A stretch of DNA of 10,708 nucleotides from Ktedonobacteraceae bacterium (GCA_014896635.1 JADBKA010000155.1:1-10708); one strand, 5' to 3'; shown: positions 1 to 6,540, counted from the first letter of the stretch. The notes: generated by a model from the sequence alone, not told the origin. Translations and numbers: made by a program.

Positions 1-984
1 TTTAGGCTGATTATTCGTGACATCAAACATATCCAGACGACCATAGCCTGAGTAACTCGCGGCATCGAACTGGCAGGCAAAAGCTACCCCTGCCTGAATC
101 ATTGACTGGAGTGCCTGGGTTGAGAAACTGGTAATAAAATTTGCGTCCTCGCCATAGTCAGGAGGAGGGTTGCCGGGATCATAGTTCCATTCTGTGATCC
201 CTACCGGCAGATCCTTGCCCAGTGTTGTCCGCACAAGTGTCTGCACCTCACGCGCTACCCTGCCGTAGCTGCTTGCTTTGGCAAGGCAGGACTCCCGCGT
301 GTCGTTCCAGCAAGGATACCAGTGGAAGCTTATCGCATCAGGCAAAACACCCGATGTCTTGACACCTTCCAGAAAACCCTTCATAAAATTATGATTCCCC
401 TGATCATTGTATGTCACTGGCCCGATGAACCTGGCCGCCGGATTGATCTTGCGTAAAAGGGGGATAGCGGTATTCCATTGCTTGAGATAGGTCTGGATGG
501 AGATCCCATTGAGGTCCGATTCGTTGCCAAACTCGTAGAGCAGACAGCGCTGCCCCAGGTAACGCACAAGATGCTCGTTAAAAGCACTATCCGTAATATT
601 GGTAATGACCCCAAGACAATGAGCACCACTGTTCTCAATTGTACGAATCCGTTTCTCGATATCTGTATCACTGGCCTTGTCAGGAAAGAAAGTGCGTATC
701 AGAGTGAAACCGGCATCACGGATGGCCCGCTGGATCGCCGGCTGGGTCTGGATGTTATTAGGGGACCACTCATAGGTATCGTTGGTGCCAAATACGAAGG
801 ACGAGGCCCCCTGCTTCCAGATTTGCTGACCGGGCAGCACCGATGTGGCCGCAGGTGTCTTTTTTTGTGAAACAGGCTGTTGAGAAGAAGGGACTGGTGA
901 ACAGGCAATAATAGAGAGAAGCAATAGTATAAACAGGGCTATTCCTGGCGATTTTAGCCGGATACTTGATTGCAGTAGATGCAT
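1..984 (-). CDS. secreted lipoprotein, clan GH-A glycoside hydrolase-like (3' end outside window)
   Basis: Open for 328 codons from ATG at 984 and still open at base 1, so the C-terminus is missing. The N-terminus has R9 and K11, a hydrophobic stretch at about 15-27 and a lipobox IIAC with Cys28, so the product should be a lipid-anchored exported protein. A Ser/Pro/Gln-rich linker (about 29-55) follows. Clan GH-A (TIM-barrel) retaining-glycosidase signatures are visible: YEFGNE with Glu155 as probable acid/base, SFHWYP (219-224) with His221, and GITEWN with Glu265 as probable nucleophile. The roughly 110-residue spacing of the two glutamates fits that clan, which includes GH5 and GH39. Substrate cannot be told; a plant or microbial polysaccharide is plausible. 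No strong ribosome-binding site precedes the ATG; the charged start followed by a signal sequence supports this start. It is divergent from the flavoprotein operon and may share its control region. Confidence 0.8.
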   Translation of the reverse strand, partial: MHLLQSSIRLKSPGIALFILLLLSIIACSPVPSSQQPVSQKKTPAATSVLPGQQIWKQGASSFVFGTNDTYEWSPNNIQTQPAIQRAIRDAGFTLIRTFFPDKASDTDIEKRIRTIENSGAHCLGVITNITDSAFNEHLVRYLGQRCLLYEFGNESDLNGISIQTYLKQWNTAIPLLRKINPAARFIGPVTYNDQGNHNFMKGFLEGVKTSGVLPDAISFHWYPCWNDTRESCLAKASSYGRVAREVQTLVRTTLGKDLPVGITEWNYDPGNPPPDYGEDANFITSFSTQALQSMIQAGVAFACQFDAASYSGYGRLDMFDVTNNQPK

Positions 985-1035
985 AAATACACACACTTTC
1001 TGACTATACAGACAACTCGTGAAGGCCGCTAGCAA

Positions 1036-1048
1036 CTATACACTATAG
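1036..1048. repeat. inverted repeat CTATA-CAC-TATAG within ACTATA box cluster
   Basis: A perfect 5-bp inverted repeat with a 3-bp centre lies about 52 bp upstream of the glycosidase start and 10 bp before the proposed -35 box of the opposite operon. Related ACTATAC copies lie at 1003-1009 and 1061-1067. The position suits an operator for one or both divergent units, but no regulator is known. On the minus strand the boxes read TATAGT, so some could instead be -10 elements of the glycosidase gene. Confidence 0.35.
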
Positions 1049-1057
1049 AGCATATGG

Positions 1058-1086
1058 CTGACTATACCCCGGTACTATTTTATCAT
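1058..1086 (+). promoter_or_regulatory. possible sigma-70 promoter of the flavoprotein operon
   Basis: CTGACT (1058-1063, 4 of 6 to the -35 consensus) is separated by 17 bp from TATCAT (1081-1086, 5 of 6 to the -10 consensus). The expected start is near 1093, which gives a leader of about 220 nt before the flavoprotein ATG. The -35 box lies inside one copy of the CTGACTATAC direct repeat, so a protein bound there would affect initiation. In AT-rich DNA such matches also occur by chance. Confidence 0.35.
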
Positions 1087-1147
1087 AACTACATGTATTG
1101 CCTGTGTAACAGTTCTGACAAGAGAGTATGTACAGAATAAAGGAGAA

Positions 1148-1318
1148 GTGCTGAGGTTAACTTCTATATACTCCTCATCCGAAAATGCTACTACTTCTCA
1201 ACTACTTACACATCTATCCACAAAAGAATTGCATGCTATGCTCAGCAACGGGCAACAGAAATGTAGTAAAGGTATCCAATGCTTTTGTGATTGTGATATT
1301 TGGAGAATATTTTTATGA
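1148..1318 (+). CDS. possible small cysteine-rich peptide, coupled to the flavoprotein gene
   Basis: A frame open from 1049 to the TGA at 1316-1318 contains a GTG at 1148 preceded by AAAGGAGAA. This would give 56 residues. The N-terminal half is Ser/Thr-rich, followed by LSTKELHAML (about 24-32), then a short tail with Cys39, Cys45, Cys47 and Cys49 (KCSKGIQCFCDCDIW). The stop overlaps the downstream ATG as ATGA, a common translational-coupling arrangement. The layout recalls a leader-plus-core precursor peptide, or a regulatory leader peptide. Against it: the spacing from GGAG to GTG is only 2 nt, the codons are AT-rich like intergenic DNA rather than like the neighbours, and 90 open codons can arise by chance. 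No family is recognised. Confidence 0.22.
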   Translation: MLRLTSIYSSSENATTSQLLTHLSTKELHAMLSNGQQKCSKGIQCFCDCDIWRIFL

Positions 1319-2490
1319 AGCGTACTGATACGACAGTGGTGATCGGGGCTGGCCCTTATGGCCTCTCGGTGGCCGCACATCTGCGGGCGCGCAATATCCC
1401 TGTACATGTGCTGGGAAAGCCTCTGGAGTTCTGGCAGAAGATGCCCTCTAGCATGTGCCTGAAATCACCCTGGAGTGCATCGAGTCTTTCTGCACCCGGT
1501 GAGAAATATAATCTTGACCATTATATCGCCACGATCAGTGGCACAGAACAGAAACCAATCCCTCTTCCTTTCTTTCTTGACTACTGCCGCTGGTTCCAGG
1601 AACAGGCAGTTCCTGAGGTTGATCCTACCTATGTACAATCATTAGCACAGGACGGGCAGGGATTCCGCCTTGAACTGGCTGATGGACGCAGTATCGAGGC
1701 TCGTAACGTGATCGTTGCCACCGGCATTGCTCCGTTTACGTATATCCCCCCGTTCGCCCGCGACCTTCCTTCGACACTTGCTTCCCACACTCAGGCGCAC
1801 ACAGATCTCTCCCCGTTTAAAGGGCGGACTGTGGCAGTTGTGGGGAGAGGACAGAGCGCGCTCGACTATGCCGCGTTCCTGCATGAAGCGGGGGCCACTG
1901 TTGAGGTGATTGCGCGTGGACCAATCATCTGGATCAATCGCAGGCTCTACGAACATGGAGGTGTGCTCAAGCATATCTTCTATCCTCCGAGTGATGTCGG
2001 ACCTCCGGGCATCAACTGGCTGATCGCTTTCCCTCTCCTTTTCCGCCTTTTCCCTGAAGAGGCCAGGTCGTTGATAGACAGGCGCGCCATACGCCCCGCA
2101 GTCGCGCAATGGTTACGCCCGCGCGTGGAAGGAAAAGTGCGCCTGACGCCAGGCGTGGAAATCGTCAAAGCGGAGGTACAGGGGGAACATTTGCACTGCA
2201 AGTTGAGCGATGGCACAACGCGGGAAATAGATCATCTCTTTCTTGGCACAGGTTATCGGCCAGATGTCAGTAAACTTCCTTTTATTGACCCTGCTCTGCA
2301 CAAGCAGATTCAGAGCCGCAATGGTTTTCCAGTCCAGAATGAGTGGTTTGAGTCTTCTGTTCCCCATCTCTACTTTGCTGGCGCTCTGGCAGGATATACA
2401 TTTGGACCAATCTGCCGTTTTGTAACCGGCGCTGGCTCTGCCGCTCGCCAGATTACACGTCGTATCGCGCAAGAAAAGCGAGCAGCCTAG
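1315..2490 (+). CDS. FAD/NAD(P)-binding flavoprotein monooxygenase-like oxidoreductase
   Basis: 391 residues, cytoplasmic. The N-terminal Rossmann motif GAGPYG (11-16) binds FAD. A second motif GRGQSA (177-182) is the NAD(P)H-binding GxGxSA typical of flavin-containing and N-hydroxylating monooxygenases. VIVATG (132-137) and FLGTGYRPD (309-317) are the usual hinge segments, and YFAGALAGYTFGP (353-365) is the C-terminal FAD contact. The size fits this two-dinucleotide-domain family, in which NAD(P)H-reduced flavin hydroxylates an amine, sulfur or carbon centre. There is no CxxC, so it is not a thioredoxin-reductase or dithiol-oxidase type. The ATG at 1315 is chosen over a TTG at 1300 because GGAGA (1302-1306) lies 8 nt before it. 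It is the first large gene of a run with ATP-grasp and acyltransferase genes, suggesting oxidation of a substrate that is then ligated or acylated. The substrate is unknown. Confidence 0.8.
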   Translation: MKRTDTTVVIGAGPYGLSVAAHLRARNIPVHVLGKPLEFWQKMPSSMCLKSPWSASSLSAPGEKYNLDHYIATISGTEQKPIPLPFFLDYCRWFQEQAVPEVDPTYVQSLAQDGQGFRLELADGRSIEARNVIVATGIAPFTYIPPFARDLPSTLASHTQAHTDLSPFKGRTVAVVGRGQSALDYAAFLHEAGATVEVIARGPIIWINRRLYEHGGVLKHIFYPPSDVGPPGINWLIAFPLLFRLFPEEARSLIDRRAIRPAVAQWLRPRVEGKVRLTPGVEIVKAEVQGEHLHCKLSDGTTREIDHLFLGTGYRPDVSKLPFIDPALHKQIQSRNGFPVQNEWFESSVPHLYFAGALAGYTFGPICRFVTGAGSAARQITRRIAQEKRAA

Positions 2491-2492
2491 CA

Positions 2493-2509
2493 CGGGTCGG
2501 CAAGACCCG
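2493..2509 (+). other. intercistronic hairpin after the flavoprotein stop codon
   Basis: CGGGTC (2493-2498), loop GGCAA and GACCCG (2504-2509) form a perfect 6-bp GC-rich stem two bases after the stop. No T-tract follows and the next ribosome-binding site is about 20 bp on. It therefore looks more like an mRNA-stabilising or processing element inside the operon than a terminator. Confidence 0.5.
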
Positions 2510-2541
2510 GCAGATGCTCACACCAGACAGGAGGAGGGGAT

Positions 2542-3732
2542 ATGCACCAGCGCAAGCTGCCGGGAGCAGTGCTCCTGGGCAGCGATTTCAAAGCCCTGGG
2601 CGTCGCACGCAGTCTGGGACAGCGCGGAATACCGAGCGTGGTTGTCGATACCCTGCCGCGCTCGGCCTGGTTCTCCCGCTACGTGATCGAGCGTTTCAAG
2701 TGGGAAGGGCAGATGGATGATGAGCAGTTTGTCTCTTTCCTGCTGAAGATCGGGAAGCAATACCCTCAATGGATACTCTTCCCTATGCAGGATGAGGTCG
2801 TGCAACTCGTGGCTCGCCACAGACAGGAACTCGCCCAGATCTATCAACCTGTTCCCCAGGGATGGGAGGTTATCCAGTGGGCTGCTGACAAGCGTCTGAC
2901 ATATCGCATGGCTCAGGAGACGGGCGTGCCGTTTCCACGAACTGCATACCCGCGCAGGGAGGACGAGCTGGCAGCCATAGATGTTCCCTTTCCCCTGATC
3001 ATCAAGCCTGCTATCTCCGTTCACTTACAATATACAGAGCGTCTCAAAGCGTTGCCGGCACATTGCCACGAAGAGTTACTCACACAGTACCGGCGCGCAG
3101 TGAAAAGTATTCCACCTGACGAGGTGATGGTACAGGAGATCGTTCCAGGGGACGGGCGCACACAATATTCAGTGGCCGCTTTTTGCACAGAAGGGCAGAT
3201 CGTGGCAGGCATGACAGCACGGAGGACACGCCAGTATCCTATTGACTATGGACTGGGCAGCAGTTTTGTGGAAGCTATTGAGGTGCCTGTCCTTTTTGAA
3301 CAGGCACAAAAACTTCTGCGCTTTATGCGTGTTTCAGGTATGGTTGAGGTTGAGTTTAAACAAGATCGGCGTGATCAGCAATACAAACTGTTAGACATCA
3401 ACGTCCGTCCCTGGGGGTGGCACACGCTCTGTATTGCCTGTGGACTCGATTTCCCTTATCTCCAATACTGTGCCACATGCGGCCAGGAGCAAGCGATTGT
3501 CCCTACGTCACCACAGTATGATCATCACTGGGTGCGCCTGCTGACCGATATCCCAGCAGGACTGCAAGAAATACGCGCGGGAATCACAACGCCGGGCGCA
3601 TATCTGCGCTCTCTGGGCGGAAAAACGGTGTTCTCCGTCCTCGACTGGCACGATCCTCTCCCTGCTCTCGGAGATTTCTTTGTCGTTCTCTCACGGCTGG
3701 CACGAGCCTCCGTGCAAAAAATACGCATCTAG
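2542..3732 (+). CDS. ATP-grasp carboxylate-amine ligase-like enzyme (COG3919 type)
   Basis: 396 residues. An N-terminal pre-ATP-grasp fold (about 8-110) begins GAVLLGSDFKALGVARSLGQ, the opening style of the predicted ATP-grasp carboligases of COG3919. The ATP-grasp core follows: DKRLTYRMAQETGVPFPRT (116-134), IIKP with Lys155 as a likely nucleotide contact, the hinge segment VQEIVPGDG (197-205), metal-binding acidic residues around GMVEVEF (266-272), and LLDINVRPWG (283-292), which corresponds to the conserved E-x-N-x-R strand. Such enzymes activate a carboxylate as acyl-phosphate and join it to an amine or similar nucleophile. An odd feature is two CxxCG motifs (Cys297/300 and Cys310/313). 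The start has an excellent AGGAGG at 2529-2537 in two registers. It lies 51 bp after the flavoprotein and 22 bp before the acyltransferase, so one operon is likely. Substrates are unknown. Confidence 0.82.
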   Translation: MHQRKLPGAVLLGSDFKALGVARSLGQRGIPSVVVDTLPRSAWFSRYVIERFKWEGQMDDEQFVSFLLKIGKQYPQWILFPMQDEVVQLVARHRQELAQIYQPVPQGWEVIQWAADKRLTYRMAQETGVPFPRTAYPRREDELAAIDVPFPLIIKPAISVHLQYTERLKALPAHCHEELLTQYRRAVKSIPPDEVMVQEIVPGDGRTQYSVAAFCTEGQIVAGMTARRTRQYPIDYGLGSSFVEAIEVPVLFEQAQKLLRFMRVSGMVEVEFKQDRRDQQYKLLDINVRPWGWHTLCIACGLDFPYLQYCATCGQEQAIVPTSPQYDHHWVRLLTDIPAGLQEIRAGITTPGAYLRSLGGKTVFSVLDWHDPLPALGDFFVVLSRLARASVQKIRI

Positions 3733-3754
3733 ATAGATAGAAAGGGACGCCAAC

Positions 3755-4801
3755 GTGGTATCTACGCTTCTTCCCGACGCTTCCTGGCATACTCTCATCA
3801 AAGAACAGGTTAAAGAAACATTCCATTATGATCAGCGCTGGTTTGAACTGATCACGAAACTCTATGGATACCGCGTTATCCAGCTTACTACTACTGATGC
3901 CCAGGGACAGATCACAGGTTTTCTTCCTCTCTGCTCCATATCAAGTGTTGTAACAGGAAGGCGACTGGTGGCCCTCCCTTTCTCTGATCATTGTCCTCTG
4001 CTTGCAACAGATGAGAAAAGTTCTCAGGATCTTATCGACCAGGCAATTCGCCTCGCACAGCAGCAAAAAGTGAAATATCTGGAACTGCGCGCCGGGATTA
4101 ATGATAGCCTTGCTGCACGCTCAGATCTTATAGCAAGCGATCTGTATACAAACTGGTCGCTTCCCCTCCAGCCTCGTTCTGAGGATATGTGGGCAGCCCT
4201 GCGCAAGCCGGTTCAGCAGCAAGTCAAAAAATCACGTAAGCTCGGTGTGCAGATCCGTGTGGCGCAGAAGCGCGAAGATATGTTGCTCTATCACCGGCTT
4301 CACTTGCAAACACGCACAAGAAAGCACGGTATGCCTGCTCAGGCGCAGGACTACTTCCTCAAGCTGTGGGATTATTTTGCAGCGGACGGCGCAATACGCC
4401 TCCTGCTGGCTGAACATCAGGGTACTCCTATAGCGGGAATTATTTTGCTCATTTCAGGCACTACTATCCACTACGCCTATGGCGCTTCTGATGAAGCGTA
4501 TCTGCACCTGGCTCCAAATAACCTTCTTTTCTGGATAGCCATAGAGTGGGGATGCAATCAAGGTTACAGAACGTTTGATTTCGGACGCACTGCCCGCGAT
4601 AATCAGGGACTGATGGAATTCAAACGACGGTGGGGGGCTATTCAGGAACCACTGCCATATTACTACTATCCTCATGCTGCTGGCCTGGCCGCCACATCTG
4701 AAACCAGTTGGAAATATCGCCTGCTCACGAACACCTGGAAGAAACTACCACTGGCGATAACCGGCCCTCTTGGCGGCTATCTCTACAGGCATCTGGGCTA
4801 A
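3755..4801 (+). CDS. GNAT-fold acyltransferase, FemAB/Acetyltransf_6-like
   Basis: 348 residues, starting at GTG with AAAGGGA (3741-3747) seven bases before it. An N-terminal half of GNAT type (FLPLCSISS... at about 56-64) is followed by a basic helix (about 150-172, KPVQQQVKKSRKLGVQI) and the C-terminal GNAT core. The run IHYAYGASDEAYLHLAPNNL (238-257) and then FDFGRTARDNQGLMEFKRRWGA (274-295) are the characteristic motifs of Acetyltransf_6 (PF13480) and of FemAB-like proteins. These families move acyl or aminoacyl groups onto amines of peptidoglycan, polysaccharide or secondary-metabolite intermediates; CelD-like and exopolysaccharide-cluster members are known. No signal peptide or membrane segment is seen, so it should act in the cytosol. 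Position right after an ATP-grasp ligase suggests both modify the same compound. The donor, acyl-CoA or aminoacyl-tRNA, cannot be told from sequence. Confidence 0.8.
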   Translation: MVSTLLPDASWHTLIKEQVKETFHYDQRWFELITKLYGYRVIQLTTTDAQGQITGFLPLCSISSVVTGRRLVALPFSDHCPLLATDEKSSQDLIDQAIRLAQQQKVKYLELRAGINDSLAARSDLIASDLYTNWSLPLQPRSEDMWAALRKPVQQQVKKSRKLGVQIRVAQKREDMLLYHRLHLQTRTRKHGMPAQAQDYFLKLWDYFAADGAIRLLLAEHQGTPIAGIILLISGTTIHYAYGASDEAYLHLAPNNLLFWIAIEWGCNQGYRTFDFGRTARDNQGLMEFKRRWGAIQEPLPYYYYPHAAGLAATSETSWKYRLLTNTWKKLPLAITGPLGGYLYRHLG

Positions 4802-4911
4802 AGAGCTGCGAAAAATAGCAGGTCCGGTTGCACATCCCAGAATTGGACAAAACTCACACTGCCCATCGTTCGTAATAGTGACAGAATAATGCAGGAGGGC
4901 CTGATAAAACG

Positions 4912-5304
4912 ATGCAGCAGTCAGTCAAACAATCCTTACAGTCCGCAGCAAAACAACTTGCACACCCTCGCAGGCTGGAAGTTCTTTTCCACCTGGTAAA
5001 GACGTTCAGATTGCTTGTGGCATTATTAAAAGACCGGAGCATTCACCCGCTGCGGAAAGCGGCTTTTCTCGGCCTGGCCGGTGCGCTCCTGCTCATCCTC
5101 CTTTTGCCGGATGTACCCGCCGTCTTAGGTACAGTGCTCCCATTCGTAGGAGCAATACTGGGAGTGCCGTTGGACGCCGGCATCGATTGGATAGCCTTCT
5201 CGCTGCTGCTCGTCAGCCTGTTGCGCATCTTTCCGGCAGAGCGGGTAGCAGAGCATTACCAGGGCATTTTTAGGAAAGAGGAGTCCAGGGGCAGGCGCCT
5301 CTGA
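4912..5304 (+). CDS. small membrane protein resembling DUF1232 (YkvA-like)
   Basis: 130 residues. A basic amphipathic N-terminus (1-40) is followed by KDRSIHPLRKAAFLGLAGA and two to three hydrophobic segments (about 47-67, 69-85 and 89-105) and a short charged C-terminus. The pattern of a short Arg/Lys-rich run, a helix, then LLLPDVPAVLG and an acid-containing helix (LDAGIDWIAFSLLLVSLLRIF) resembles DUF1232 proteins (D-P-x-x-P-x-x-x-K ... P-D-x-x-P), a family of unknown function. The match is by eye and only moderate. The ATG is preceded by AGGAGG (4893-4898), but the 13-nt spacing is long; no better in-frame start is seen. It lies 110 bp after the acyltransferase, so it could be the last operon gene or have its own promoter. 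A hairpin follows the stop. Confidence 0.65.
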   Translation: MQQSVKQSLQSAAKQLAHPRRLEVLFHLVKTFRLLVALLKDRSIHPLRKAAFLGLAGALLLILLLPDVPAVLGTVLPFVGAILGVPLDAGIDWIAFSLLLVSLLRIFPAERVAEHYQGIFRKEESRGRRL

Positions 5305-5341
5305 CAGAGAGTTGCACAACTGTATAAAGACTGGAGAAGCC

Positions 5342-5366
5342 TGTGGAAGCCCGGAGGGCCTCCACA
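5342..5366. terminator. hairpin between convergent genes, probable bidirectional terminator
   Basis: TGTGGA-A-GCCC (5342-5352), loop GGA and GGGC-C-TCCACA (5356-5366) make a 10-bp stem with one A/C mismatch. It lies between the ends of two convergent genes (38 bp after one stop and 56 bp from the other), which is where a shared terminator is expected. There is no clear T-tract on either side, so termination efficiency is uncertain. Confidence 0.5.
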
Positions 5367-5422
5367 CAGCGATTCGGGCATCTCTTCGCTTCTTCCTTTG
5401 CCTGCTCTGACCAGGAAATTAG

Positions 5423-6259
5423 CTAGATTCCCAGTTTATCGTTGCTGCCGGTTGGTCTGAATTTGGTTCCTTCATTGATGAAGATAAATATTTGATCCTG
5501 GCCCGGCAGTTGGATATGGATGATCATATCCGGTTTTTTATCGCTGGTCACATCTCTAAATTCGAGCGTCACGGGAGCCAGTTCGCCGCCATTGCCGGCA
5601 ATGTAGACAGGAGCGACATAACTGACAGATTTGGCTGGATCGCCTCCCATCAATTCAATCACCACAGCCTGGCGATTCAGATTCACCGCAATGAAATGAC
5701 TGGGGTGCTTCACGCTATCATTATGCCCCACTACCGCATCTGTTTGATAAGTGCGTGGATTACCATAGCGATAATCGTTGTAGCGCTGAATACCCCAGGC
5801 CACAACAGAAGCCCCGACCATCCACAACACCAGCATGGCAATCATTCCCACACCGAGTGGTAGCAGCCAGTGAACCCTCTTGCGCACCTTGCCCGCCTCT
5901 TTCTGCGGAGGGCGCGCCTGCGGCATGGTTGTGCGAGTCTGTCGCTGTAGAGGAAGACCCCTGGTTCCACCCGTGCCGGTCCCACTTCCCGCCTGGCGAC
6001 GCAGAGGAATGGAGCCTGTCGTGTTAGGAGAAGTTGAGCGCACGGGCAGCATTCCTTGTGTAGTATCCCTACGCACTACACTGGTGTGTGTTCGCGGAGT
6101 GTCCAGATAGTCCTCATCGCCAAAAGGCGCATCCGTTCGCGGCAACAGGTCAGCTCTACCAGCAGCTTTTGGATATCCCAACCCCAGGGGGCGCTGTCCA
6201 TCGCCGGCCATCGCATTACTCCGCCGCCTTTGCTGAGGCGGTTCATTTTCGTGCGGCAT
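5423..6259 (-). CDS. single-pass membrane protein with disordered basic N-terminus and extracytoplasmic FG-GAP-like loop domain
   Basis: 278 residues, no recognised family. Residues 1-128 are low in hydrophobics and rich in Pro, Arg, Gln, Gly and Thr, so probably disordered and cytoplasmic. A basic patch (KVRKRVH, 124-130) precedes one membrane helix (about 131-155), giving an inside-to-outside topology. The outside part (156-278) is mostly beta-like and contains DVTSDKKPDMIIHI (236-249), which resembles the calcium loop of FG-GAP/VCBS repeats (DxDxDGxxD), but only one copy is seen and Thr238 and Lys241 replace usual residues. The ATG has AAGGGAG at 6264-6270 a few bases before it. A good promoter lies about 80 bp upstream and the gene appears to be a single transcription unit. 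Proteins of this design are common in large-genome Gram-positive-like Chloroflexota; sensing or envelope scaffolding is a guess only. Confidence 0.75.
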   Translation of the reverse strand: MPHENEPPQQRRRSNAMAGDGQRPLGLGYPKAAGRADLLPRTDAPFGDEDYLDTPRTHTSVVRRDTTQGMLPVRSTSPNTTGSIPLRRQAGSGTGTGGTRGLPLQRQTRTTMPQARPPQKEAGKVRKRVHWLLPLGVGMIAMLVLWMVGASVVAWGIQRYNDYRYGNPRTYQTDAVVGHNDSVKHPSHFIAVNLNRQAVVIELMGGDPAKSVSYVAPVYIAGNGGELAPVTLEFRDVTSDKKPDMIIHIQLPGQDQIFIFINEGTKFRPTGSNDKLGI

Positions 6260-6289
6260 GATACTCCCTTTCTCTCACTGCATAGCATT

Positions 6290-6308
6290 TCCTGCCCACC
6301 AGGCAGGA
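6290..6308 (-). other. 5'-leader hairpin of the membrane-protein gene
   Basis: TCCTGCC and GGCAGGA form a perfect 7-bp stem with a 5-nt loop, about 30 nt before the start codon and just above the ribosome-binding site. A palindrome GAAAGCTTTC (6311-6320) and a second GAAAGCT (6336-6342) lie next to it, so alternative pairings are possible. It may affect mRNA stability or translation; no riboswitch class is recognised. Confidence 0.35.
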
Positions 6309-6342
6309 TAGAAAGCTTTCACAATTAGCTGCGTCGAAAGCT

Positions 6343-6372
6343 ATCATACAACCATCGGCTCCGCATTGTCAA
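6343..6372 (-). promoter_or_regulatory. sigma-70 promoter of the membrane-protein gene
   Basis: On the minus strand a perfect TTGACA (6372-6367) is followed by an 18-bp spacer and TATGAT (6348-6343, 5 of 6 to consensus). The expected start is near 6336, giving a leader of about 76 nt. This is the best promoter in the window. Four 10-bp repeats lie just upstream of its -35 box. Confidence 0.75.
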
Positions 6373-6383
6373 ATCCAGATATT

Positions 6384-6423
6384 TTTCATCATGTTTCATC
6401 ACATCTCATTATGCATTATCAGC
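6384..6423. repeat. four imperfect 10-bp direct repeats upstream of the -35 box
   Basis: TTTCATCATG, TTTCATCACA, TCTCATTATG and the more diverged CATTATCAGC follow each other with exact 10-bp period, that is, on one face of the helix. They end 12 bp before the TTGACA box of the minus-strand promoter, where an activator array or UP-like element would sit. Confidence 0.5.
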
Positions 6424-6479
6424 AATGCAACAAGGCAGGCTCGCGGCAGAGCATGAGAGATCACACTTTTACAAAACGC

Positions 6480-6499
6480 AATTTGTGACAAATTTGTGA
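6480..6499. repeat. tandem AATTTGTGA pair (11-bp period)
   Basis: AATTTGTGA occurs at 6480-6488 and again at 6491-6499. The junction contains a 10-bp palindrome ACAAATTTGT (6488-6497). It lies about 40 bp past the stop of the response-regulator gene and 108 bp upstream of the -35 box of the next gene. It could be an operator or part of the 3' region of the regulator transcript. Confidence 0.35.
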
Positions 6500-6540
6500 T
6501 ACTTGCTTCTCTTTTTCCCTTTTCATCTGCACAGGGTGCT

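Larger units (their letters stand above)
985..1314. other. AT-rich divergent intergenic region between glycosidase and flavoprotein operon
   Basis: This 330-bp stretch is richer in A+T than the flanking genes. It holds repeated ACTATA boxes (1003, 1035, 1042, 1061), an exact 10-bp direct repeat CTGACTATAC (1000-1009 and 1058-1067), an inverted repeat at 1036-1048, a possible plus-strand promoter (1058-1086) and a cysteine-rich small open frame (1148-1318). It must contain the promoters for both flanking transcription units. Confidence 0.6.

Noticed and set aside
1300..1314. TTG at 1300 as flavoprotein start
   Set aside because: GGAGA at 1302-1306 would lie inside the coding region and is ideally spaced for the ATG at 1315.
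1642..2109. 155-codon minus-strand open frame opposite the flavoprotein gene
   Set aside because: It overlaps conserved FAD/NAD(P) motif codons on the other strand and shows no domain.
1315..2490. Flavoprotein as a dithiol oxidase that would form disulfides in the cysteine-rich peptide
   Set aside because: Thioredoxin-reductase-like dithiol oxidases need a CxxC; none is present here.
2518..3024. 168-codon minus-strand open frame opposite the ATP-grasp gene
   Set aside because: It is antisense to a well-supported enzyme gene, has no recognisable domain and looks like a shadow frame.
4843..4879. TTGGAC ... TAATAG as a promoter for the DUF1232-like gene
   Set aside because: The spacer is 24 bp, too long for a sigma-70 promoter.
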